This document shows positions 1-5,019 of a stretch of 32,452 nt of DNA, piece after piece. Below the pieces are notes generated by a model, which searched no databases, was not told where the DNA came from, and saw only the letters and a list, made by a program, of their open reading frames with translations. The number at the start of each line of letters is the position of its first letter. Within the stretch, counting starts at the first letter, position 1. The position numbers and the translations under genes are program-made. The stretch is from a virus: positions 1 through 32,452 of the IMG/VR virus record IMGVR_UViG_3300046529_000067; one strand, 5' to 3'.

Positions 1-80
1 TAGAGAAACCAGACGGCCAGCTAAGGGCATGCATCCGGTTTATCTAGCGGCCTGGGTGCGGGTGGACTCCAAGCGCGCTA

Positions 81-99
81 ATGTGTTGCTCTAGTGGAA
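81..99 (-). promoter_or_regulatory. candidate phage RNA polymerase promoter (copy after ardA)
   Basis: The plus-strand sequence at 81-99 differs from the copy at 1180-1198 at one of 19 positions. Read on the minus strand it is GTTCCACTAGAGCAACACAT, resembling the CACTATAGGG core of T7-type promoters. It lies immediately downstream of ardA and would drive whatever lies below position 1. No gene can be called between it and the contig edge. Confidence 0.5.
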
Positions 100-112
100 C
101 GCTAGGGGCGAG

Positions 113-637
113 TTAATGGCTAGCGCTGGTGCATGTCCACGTTTCGCCGTCGAACTCGAATTCATACATGTCACCACCGCAGCGGCAATCACGCGCGAAG
201 GCTTCATAGTCGATGTAGTTACGCAGATGCTCAGGAATCTCGTGGGCGTACAGCTCATCAAAGAGGTCTTCTGCGGCCTTTTCGAGTGTCCCGTGATACA
301 GGCTCACATCGTCAATATTGCGTACGCCACCGCCCCGCACCTCTAGCGCCTCATCCACGCTTTGACCGTTGATGTCGCACAGGTAGAACAGCGCGGCCTT
401 TTCGGAGTCGCTGAGGTCTTCCACCTCATCGAACCAGAGTTCAAGGTTGGATTGGTCGATACCGCAAGCCTTGAACAGTTCAGCAGCAGGGCCGTCGATG
501 TAGTCAATCATGAATTCTTCCACGGGCTGACCGTAGGAGTTCACGAGAGCCGCGCTAAGGCGCTCATACTCATCGAAGGATTCAAAGTAAAAACCAGTTG
601 CGGCCATGTCATACGGGTTTGCGAAAAGCTTGCTCAT
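113..637 (-). CDS. ardA: ArdA-type antirestriction protein
   Basis: Predicted DNA-mimic protein that blocks host type I restriction enzymes and so protects incoming phage DNA. The 174-residue product is very acidic throughout, with few Lys residues, as expected for a DNA mimic. Its C-terminal part (IPEHLRNYIDYEAFARDCR, about residues 134-152) matches the conserved ArdA pattern of a YIDYEAFARD-like block. The start is set by a strong AAGGGGA ribosome site just before ATG at 637. It is the last gene of a four-gene minus-strand cluster whose first gene follows a sigma-70-like promoter. This resembles the T7 left end, where the unrelated antirestriction protein Ocr (0.3) is the first early product. 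Family assignment is by recognised sequence pattern; the early role is inferred from position. Confidence 0.88.
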   Translation of the reverse strand: MSKLFANPYDMAATGFYFESFDEYERLSAALVNSYGQPVEEFMIDYIDGPAAELFKACGIDQSNLELWFDEVEDLSDSEKAALFYLCDINGQSVDEALEVRGGGVRNIDDVSLYHGTLEKAAEDLFDELYAHEIPEHLRNYIDYEAFARDCRCGGDMYEFEFDGETWTCTSASH

Positions 638-648
638 GGTGATTCCCC

Positions 649-774
649 TTAGATTTGATTGGTGATGTAGTACAGCTCAGGCACTGCGGCATCTTGCAAG
701 GCTCCCAAGGCATCACCCAGGGAATCGAAGCGCCGTATTATTGCGCCGGTCAAGCGGTGGACAAGTGAGAACAT
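649..774 (-). CDS. small early-region protein, unknown (41 aa)
   Basis: A 41-residue ORF starting MFSLVHRLTG and ending YYITNQI. Its ATG overlaps the stop of the upstream 56-residue gene as TGATG, and an AAGGGG ribosome site lies about 10 bases before the start. Its stop is 11 bases before the ardA start, inside the same cluster. The N-terminal half is amphipathic and basic; no family is recognised. Support comes from tight packing, ribosome site and absence of any alternative gene here. Function unknown. Confidence 0.55.
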   Translation of the reverse strand: MFSLVHRLTGAIIRRFDSLGDALGALQDAAVPELYYITNQI

Positions 775-944
775 CAGTGGTAACCCCTTTGAGGTGCTTT
801 GAGAGTGCCAGCGAGGAATGCATCGACATCGCTGCGGACTTCCGCCAGGGTGCCGTAACGGGTGCGGTCATTCAGGCTCACGCGGTAATCCTGGAAGGTG
901 CGGCCCTTGTGAATCGTGAAGCCTTTGTACTGTTGAGCGAACAT
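774..944 (-). CDS. small early-region protein, unknown (56 aa)
   Basis: A 56-residue protein, start MFAQQYKGFTIHKGRTF. A GGAG ribosome site precedes the ATG at 944 by about nine bases. It is basic and probably a small alpha/beta fold, judged from alternating hydrophobic residues (GFTIHKG, YRVSLN) and a following helix (LAEVRSDVDAFLAGTL). It sits six bases after the 76-residue gene and overlaps the next gene by one base, so the cluster is likely one early transcript. No family recognised; early host-takeover proteins of T7-like phages are often small and poorly conserved. Confidence 0.65.
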   Translation of the reverse strand: MFAQQYKGFTIHKGRTFQDYRVSLNDRTRYGTLAEVRSDVDAFLAGTLKAPQRGYH

Positions 945-950
945 GGTCAG

Positions 951-1181
951 TTACTCCAGGCTATCTAGATAGGGTCCGGCCAGATGTGCCCAACATTCAT
1001 CAATGCCCACATCGCCCGCCTCATTCCACAGGCGCTCAGCCTCATCAATAAAGGCCCTAGCCTCATCACCCTGCAAAAAGACTTCATCCCCGATGGATAC
1101 CCATTCCTGGGCACTGTTGACTTCGATGTGAGCATTGCCAGCGTAGTCAGCGCCAGCTCGTATTATTTCTGTGAGTGTCAT
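951..1181 (-). CDS. acidic early-region protein, unknown (76 aa)
   Basis: First gene of the early-type cluster. A very good ribosome site (AGAGGA, six bases before ATG at 1181) supports the start. The 76-residue product is strongly acidic with a helical C-terminal half (DEARAFIDEAERLWNEAGD), reminiscent of DNA-mimic or enzyme-inhibitor proteins, but I recognise no family. The putative phage promoter motif (1180-1198) overlaps its ribosome site and start region, and a sigma-70-like promoter lies about 150 bases upstream. It could be transcribed first by the host polymerase and later by the phage polymerase. Confidence 0.75.
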   Translation of the reverse strand: MTLTEIIRAGADYAGNAHIEVNSAQEWVSIGDEVFLQGDEARAFIDEAERLWNEAGDVGIDECWAHLAGPYLDSLE

Positions 1182-1198
1182 GTGTTCCTCTAGTGGAA
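1180..1198 (-). promoter_or_regulatory. candidate phage RNA polymerase promoter (before early cluster)
   Basis: Minus-strand reading is TTCCACTAGAGGAACACAT, in which AGAGGA also serves as ribosome site and the final AT is the start of the ATG. Copies sharing CTAGTGGAA (plus reading) occur at 91-99 and 4037-4045. Promoter function is inferred from repetition, position and likeness to the T7 CACTATAGGG core. Confidence 0.5.
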
Positions 1199-1334
1199 TG
1201 CTTCAGGTTAAAGAAAGGCGAGACTACAGCCCACCTATTATCCGTTTCGTTTTCTTCCTGTATGCCAAGCCCATTAGCTACCCCGTTTGTGAGTGTGACC
1301 CGCTGCGCTGCGTGAAACCGTACAACAGGGCTCC

Positions 1335-1364
1335 ATCGTAATCAGTTCCACATGAGCATGTCAA
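1335..1364 (-). promoter_or_regulatory. sigma-70-like early promoter
   Basis: On the minus strand there is a perfect -35 box TTGACA (1359-1364) and a -10-like TACGAT (1335-1340), separated by 18 bases. The 76-residue gene begins about 150 bases downstream. This is where a T7-like phage would carry host-polymerase early promoters. A weaker second candidate lies downstream: TTGGCA, a 20-base spacer, then GATAAT at 1237-1242. Confidence 0.6.
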
Positions 1365-1438
1365 CACCTAAAGCATAAAAACGTCAGAACGAACAGATGG
1401 CGCAGCGGTAGCGAGCTGCTGAGCGCCTAGCGGGCTCC

Positions 1439-1454
1439 ATGTGTTGGTCTATAG
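1439..1454 (-). promoter_or_regulatory. possible diverged phage promoter
   Basis: Minus-strand reading is CTATAGACCAACACAT, preceded by GATACCGAC. It shares the AACACAT block with the copies at 81-99 and 1180-1198 and has the CTATAG core typical of T7-type promoters. No gene starts nearby. The call is weak. Confidence 0.3.
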
Positions 1455-1623
1455 GTCGGTATCAGTGAGAGGCCACCAGGGCGCTGGTGGAGGTCTGGTG
1501 AGGTCATGGAGGTGTTCTGGCGGTGGACGTAGGGTGAACTGGTGGGCAAAAAAATAGGTGTGCTCACGCATATGCACAAACATTCAGTAAAGCATGAGAT
1601 GCATAACCGGAAGTCATAAGGCC

Positions 1624-1659
1624 AAAAAAATGGGCCAGCTCGATGACCTGAGCCAGCCC
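1624..1659 (-). terminator. rho-independent terminator (minus strand)
   Basis: On the minus strand a ten-base-pair stem (GGGCTGGCTC with GAGCTGGCCC, two G-T wobbles) encloses an eight-base loop and is followed by A and seven T. It would stop late transcripts reading out of terL across the genome-end region, upstream of the early promoter. Confidence 0.85.
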
Positions 1660-1968
1660 GTTAGGTGTCTGTATGTGCTGCCTGATGTGCGCTCAGGATT
1701 CTCAATCCCACGCCATGCCAATGGAATCAATGGGTTAGCGCTAGGTGTGCCCTGAAGTGTGACCAAAGGGCAGCCGGGAGGGCCCATTGCCTGATGAGAT
1801 GCGCGTGTGTGCGTACTGGATTCGCGCGCGTTACCTGATGCGCGTCAAGGAGGGTGCGGGTGCCTGGGCGCGCGGGAGGGCCACGGGGGGGAATCTGGCC
1901 GTCCGACTTTATCAGATACCCACTGAGATTTTTCCGGGTAACATTTAGGCCCCAGTTAGGAGACCCTT

Positions 1969-2142
1969 ATGAAAACCATCCAGCTCGCCATAATGATAGC
2001 CGCAGTGCTCTCAGGAATCCGTGTCAGTAATGTCACCAATGACGGGACCTACTTCTACATCGGAGTAGTCATCGCTCTTGTGGTGGCTGTGTGGATGTAC
2101 TGGTCTAAGCGTAGCGCTAGGGCAGTCAATAGACAATCCTAA
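1969..2142 (+). CDS. small two-segment membrane protein on the opposite strand (57 aa)
   Basis: The only gene I support on the plus strand. The ATG at 1969 is preceded by TTAGGAG with a seven-base spacer, an excellent ribosome site. The 57-residue product starts MKTIQLAIMIAAVLSG, a hydrophobic N-terminal segment that could be a membrane segment or signal. A second clear membrane segment covers about residues 28-46 (ending WMYW), followed by a basic tail (SKRSARAVNRQ), as expected for a cytoplasmic C-terminus. No family is recognised. Holin-like, superinfection-exclusion or moron roles are possible but unproven. I see no convincing sigma-70 promoter upstream. It lies between terL and the early cluster, pointing at the 3' end of terL. 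Confidence 0.6.
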   Translation: MKTIQLAIMIAAVLSGIRVSNVTNDGTYFYIGVVIALVVAVWMYWSKRSARAVNRQS

Positions 2143-2146
2143 GGGC

Positions 2147-2214
2147 ATCTCTAGATACTCTATAGATAATCTCTAAGTGTATCTCTATAGGGCTTCGCCC
2201 AGCCCATTAGGGCT
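2147..2214. repeat. CTCTA repeat cluster with two small hairpins
   Basis: Four CTCTA words begin at 2149, 2158, 2171 and 2183 (spacings 9, 13 and 12), embedded in AT-rich sequence with CTATAG and TCTAGA palindromes. Next to them are two perfect hairpins, GGGC/GCCC at 2190-2200 and AGCCC/GGGCT at 2201-2214. T7 carries short repeats flanking its terminal redundancy; a comparable packaging or concatemer-processing role is inferred only from location just past terL. Confidence 0.4.
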
Positions 2215-2283
2215 ATAGTAGGGGTTTAGGCCCACAAAACCTCTGTGAGCCTTACCCAGTAAGCGTTACAGCCAGCTAGACCT

Positions 2284-3987
2284 CTAAGCCCAGTCATCGC
2301 CCCAGTTGTCACTCGGAGGGGCATAGCCAAGGACGTGCTGAGAGAACTTCTCCAGCTCCAGCCTTAGCATCTCTTCCTTGTGGTCATCCAGGACCTTCTG
2401 GGTGTCCTTGTCCATCTGCTCCACCCAGTAGGCCACAGCCATCGCCAAGGCGTCAATGCGGTCATCCTTGCCCAGCGCCCCACGCTCACGGGTGATACGG
2501 GACATCTGGTAGAAGAGCTGGTACTGGTGGAACTTCTCATGAGGATACTCATTGTAGTTCTGCATGTCCCGCTCAACCAGAGCTTCATCGACCACCAGCC
2601 TGTGCTGATTCATTACTGGCTCCAGCACGTCGATGATGCGCCGTTCCTTTTGGCCACTGCTGCGTACCTCTTCGGTGGTGCAGGGGTACGTGCGGGTGAG
2701 GAACGGGGTCAGCAGCTTCGTGAACATGCCATCTCCGAAGTTAGGCTCCACGGTCACATGCTTGACCCTATACTTCTTGGCGACATCAGCGAGGGACTGC
2801 AAGGTGGCATCCTCATAGCCCCCTTTGAAACCCCCAGCGGCCAGCAGATACAGGAAGCCGTTGAGCATGGCCACCACAGCGTAGCTGGTCTCATCCCCGC
2901 CACGGCCTGATGGGTCGATGGACAGGACACAGCCCTGGTACTCGGTGAAGTCCTTGGAGACAAACAGCGGGCGATACCAGCGGTCACCCTGAAGGCCAAC
3001 CGATTGGAGGTCCTTCAGCATTTGGTCAGGTCCTGATGCCCACGCCAACTTGACCGGGGCGATGTCCGTGCTGAGGTTCAGAACCATGAGGTCTGAGAGC
3101 TTCAGTGGATACTTGTCCTGGTCTGAGAAGCTGGTGTCCAACATGAATTGCATGGCGAAGCCGGTACGGCCATACGATGCAGAACGCTCCAGTAGGTCAA
3201 GGTCATGGAACCGTGAGGGCTCAACAGCAGCGCCACGGCCACTGCACTGGTCAGCCAGAGTTGGGTCCTTGTCCAGCTTGCGGGAAACGAATGGGGCCAG
3301 CCGGTCACCATAGCGAGCCCTGAGGGCAGCGTTAGGGAATCGAGCGGGCCACACGCGAACCACATACCCACGCTCAGGCAGAACGTTGTACAGGCTCATC
3401 TCGGTCTGCGGGGTGCCCAGGTAGGTGATGACACCACCAGGGACCAGCACAGCGTCGAACTCCTTGACCGCCTCAGCCAGCTTGTCCCGCATGGTCTGGG
3501 TCAGTGCGTTGTTCGGAACCTCCACGTCATCCGCAATGATGTGCGTAGCTCGGCCACCAGTGAGCTGGCCAGTGATACCAACCGAGCGAACTGATGGTGC
3601 CTGGTGAGCGGAGCTTGGCCCAACGTCAAAGGCCACGATGGAGTCCCGCTGACCTTCACGGGGCTTCAGGTGGTGCAGGAGCGGCATCTCAGCGATGAGC
3701 CGCTTGACGAACACGGAGAACGCATCAGCGCGTCCCTTGGATGCGGACACAACGAGGATGCGCTCTTCTGGATTGCAGTACAGCAGCCACAGCACATAGG
3801 CTGCGGTGATCCAGCTCTTGCCGATACCACGGAAGGCTTCCACGATGCGCCGCTTAGGGCCGTGTTGGAGGAACCGCGCGATGTCGTATTGGACTGGGGT
3901 GGGGGTCGGCAAGTTAAGGTGTCGCCACACCAGATACAGGAAGTTTCTGAAGTCTTGCTTCAGCGGGTCTACGGCTTGCTCTGTCAT
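2284..3987 (-). CDS. terL: terminase large subunit (DNA maturase B, T7 gp19-like)
   Basis: Packaging motor ATPase and nuclease that cuts concatemers and pumps DNA through the portal. The 567-residue protein is close to T7 gp19 (586). Walker A is AFRGIGKS at residues 51-58, Walker B is IIADDVE at about 150-156, and the C-terminal RNase H-like nuclease shows SIDPSGRGGDE (Asp358) and VEPNFGDG (Glu414), with a late DDRIDALAMA block giving a further acidic site. The ATG at 3987 has a TGGAG ribosome site. A candidate phage promoter and a hairpin lie in the 100 bases before it, so terL may be transcribed separately from terS. Confidence 0.97.
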   Translation of the reverse strand: MTEQAVDPLKQDFRNFLYLVWRHLNLPTPTPVQYDIARFLQHGPKRRIVEAFRGIGKSWITAAYVLWLLYCNPEERILVVSASKGRADAFSVFVKRLIAEMPLLHHLKPREGQRDSIVAFDVGPSSAHQAPSVRSVGITGQLTGGRATHIIADDVEVPNNALTQTMRDKLAEAVKEFDAVLVPGGVITYLGTPQTEMSLYNVLPERGYVVRVWPARFPNAALRARYGDRLAPFVSRKLDKDPTLADQCSGRGAAVEPSRFHDLDLLERSASYGRTGFAMQFMLDTSFSDQDKYPLKLSDLMVLNLSTDIAPVKLAWASGPDQMLKDLQSVGLQGDRWYRPLFVSKDFTEYQGCVLSIDPSGRGGDETSYAVVAMLNGFLYLLAAGGFKGGYEDATLQSLADVAKKYRVKHVTVEPNFGDGMFTKLLTPFLTRTYPCTTEEVRSSGQKERRIIDVLEPVMNQHRLVVDEALVERDMQNYNEYPHEKFHQYQLFYQMSRITRERGALGKDDRIDALAMAVAYWVEQMDKDTQKVLDDHKEEMLRLELEKFSQHVLGYAPPSDNWGDDWA

Positions 3988-4013
3988 TGACTCCAGGAAG
4001 CGTCAGGAGGCCG

Positions 4014-4052
4014 CACACGCCTTCGGGAGACATTCCCTAGTGGAAGCGTGTG
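4014..4052. repeat. inverted repeat overlapping the terL promoter motif
   Basis: CACACGC at 4014-4020 pairs with GCGTGTG at 4046-4052; the stem can extend through TTC/GAA, and an inner GGGA/TCCC pair lies within the loop. The candidate promoter core (4037-4045) falls inside. It may form an RNA hairpin in the terL leader or a cruciform. Confidence 0.5.
4037..4045 (-). promoter_or_regulatory. candidate phage RNA polymerase promoter before terL
   Basis: Plus-strand CTAGTGGAA, identical to the core at 91-99 and 1190-1198. The minus-strand context is TTATACCCACACGC followed by TTCCACTAGGGAATG, which looks like a T7-type promoter with a GGGA initiation region. It is 50 bases before the terL start. 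Confidence 0.5.
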
Positions 4053-4066
4053 GGTATAAGATGGAG

Positions 4067-4081
4067 GCCCCGTAGAGGGGC
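4067..4081 (-). terminator. GC hairpin between terS and terL, weak terminator candidate
   Basis: The stem GCCCC/GGGGC with a five-base loop lies directly after the terS stop. The following minus-strand sequence (CTCCATCTTAT) is only moderately T-rich, so it may pause or partly terminate transcription, or protect an mRNA end. Confidence 0.3.
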
Positions 4082-4087
4082 TGTACG

Positions 4088-4366
4088 TCAGCCGGATGCT
4101 GACTGCGGCTCGTCGTCCTCACCCTCTCCACCAACATAGCCAGGAAACGGTAGAACTTCAGCGAGCCCTTGGAGGGGCTTGTTAGCGGACGGAAGGGCTT
4201 CGATGCCGTTGTCCTTGAGGAAGCTCTTGGCCACGTTAGCGAGCGCTGCAAGGCCCTTCAGTTCCTCTGGGTCGGTCTTCCCTTTGAAAGCCTTGATGGC
4301 TCCAGTGAGGGTTTCAGCGATGAGACCGTGAAGCTCGTTAAGAGCCTCCTTCGATGCCTGGCTCAC
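4088..4366 (-). CDS. terS: terminase small subunit (DNA maturase A, T7 gp18-like)
   Basis: DNA-recognition subunit of the packaging enzyme. At 92 residues it is close to T7 gp18 (89). The sequence is helical (MSQASKEALNELHGLIAET, ELKGLAALANVAKSFLKDNG) and ends in an acidic tail (GGEGEDDEPQSASG) that could contact the large subunit. It overlaps the holin by four bases and directly precedes terL, the order holin, terS, terL being that of T7 17.5-18-19. Identification rests on size, position and general composition more than on a diagnostic motif. Confidence 0.82.
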   Translation of the reverse strand: MSQASKEALNELHGLIAETLTGAIKAFKGKTDPEELKGLAALANVAKSFLKDNGIEALPSANKPLQGLAEVLPFPGYVGGEGEDDEPQSASG

Positions 4367-4659
4367 TTCGAGTCACCGCTTACCGGGATGCCGAACTTCG
4401 ACTTCACCAGGTCTTCCAGGAAGTGGACCCCGAAGATGGCTAGAGCTGCGGATACACCGCACACGCCTTCAATCGGGAGGTTCGGGTAGATGGCCACCAC
4501 TGCGGAGGCAATCATGCTCAAGCCAGAGCCGACAATGACACGGCCAGCTACGCGCTTGAGGTTCATCGGCTCGCCTTCAGACAGCAGCTTGCCGAGCGTG
4601 ATAGCTGCGCCAATGCCGGCCAGCGTAAGGAGTGTCTTCGTGTGTTCTGCGATTTGCAT
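4363..4659 (-). CDS. holin (T7 gp17.5 position)
   Basis: Small membrane protein expected to permeabilise the inner membrane and time lysis. The 98 residues show likely membrane segments at about 9-25, 38-57 and 63-81, a basic stretch between the first two (NLKRVAGR) and a charged C-terminus (LEDLVKSK...SGDSK). The ATG at 4659 has no good ribosome site; Met32 is a possible internal start that would give a two-segment form, as in dual-start holins. Position between the tail fibre and terminase genes matches the T7 holin. The exact holin class is not decided. Confidence 0.75.
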   Translation of the reverse strand: MQIAEHTKTLLTLAGIGAAITLGKLLSEGEPMNLKRVAGRVIVGSGLSMIASAVVAIYPNLPIEGVCGVSAALAIFGVHFLEDLVKSKFGIPVSGDSK

Positions 4660-4718
4660 AGGAGTAGCGCGCGATAGATGGGGGTGGCCCCAGTAGAGAA
4701 CCTACCGAGGCGCTAAGG

Positions 4719-4997
4719 TTAGGCTGCTGGCTGTCCAGCTTCGAACAGGTCAACGGCTCCCGCAAGGGGTGGGAGTGCCTTCAGGTAGCCGTATGCCTGC
4801 TTGAGCGGGTTGACTCCGTTCAATTCGTATGGTGCGGTATAGAACTCTTCAGTGAAGAACGGGACGTCACTGTCATCCTTATAACGCCGCAGCGTGAATG
4901 TCATCTCCGTCTTGGTCAGGGAGATTCCCTCCACTCGGCAATATGCTCCAGCAACAACGATGCCCTGAGGGGTCGTGGTGTCAATCTTTAGTGCCAT
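4719..4997 (-). CDS. conserved phage protein, unknown (92 aa)
   Basis: A 92-residue protein starting MALKIDTTTPQGIVVAGAYCRV, with a GGA-type ribosome site (CTAAGGAAACTCAC before ATG at 4997); the reading frame stays open upstream but that part overlaps the tail-spike gene and is not used. The pattern resembles a small conserved protein often found near phage tail-fibre and lysis genes: N-terminal beta strands, a YELNGVNPLKQAYGYLKALP region and a C-terminal acidic tail. I know of no firm function. Placement just after the tail spike could suggest an assembly role, which is only inference. Confidence 0.75.
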   Translation of the reverse strand: MALKIDTTTPQGIVVAGAYCRVEGISLTKTEMTFTLRRYKDDSDVPFFTEEFYTAPYELNGVNPLKQAYGYLKALPPLAGAVDLFEAGQPAA

Positions 4998-5019
4998 GTG
5001 AGTTTCCTTAGTGTTTTCT

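Larger units (their letters stand above)
1200..1968. other. long non-coding region, probable genome-end region
   Basis: No convincing gene is visible on either strand. It contains, from low to high, a weak and a good sigma-70-like promoter on the minus strand, a CTATAG motif, a tract that is G-rich on the plus strand (about 1480-1551, repeated GGTGG and GAGGT), and a strong minus-strand terminator (1624-1659). The remainder (1660-1968) shows only GC-rich stretches. Its position between terL and the early genes suggests the direct terminal repeat or concatemer junction lies here or just above. Confidence 0.6.

Noticed and set aside
1-34. Possible start of a further minus-strand gene (ATG at 34 or 30) running off the window
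   Set aside because: Only about ten codons are visible and no ribosome site precedes either ATG; real or not cannot be decided.
1395-1470. tRNA-like stretch (GGCGCAGCGGTAGCG resembles a D-arm)
   Set aside because: No matching T-arm with GTTCRA, no consistent acceptor stem and no anticodon stem could be found.
1857-2030. Plus-strand GTG frame behind AAGGAGG at about 1847-1853
   Set aside because: The product would be Arg/Pro/Gly-rich low-complexity and runs through the ribosome site and start of the better-supported 57-codon gene in another frame.
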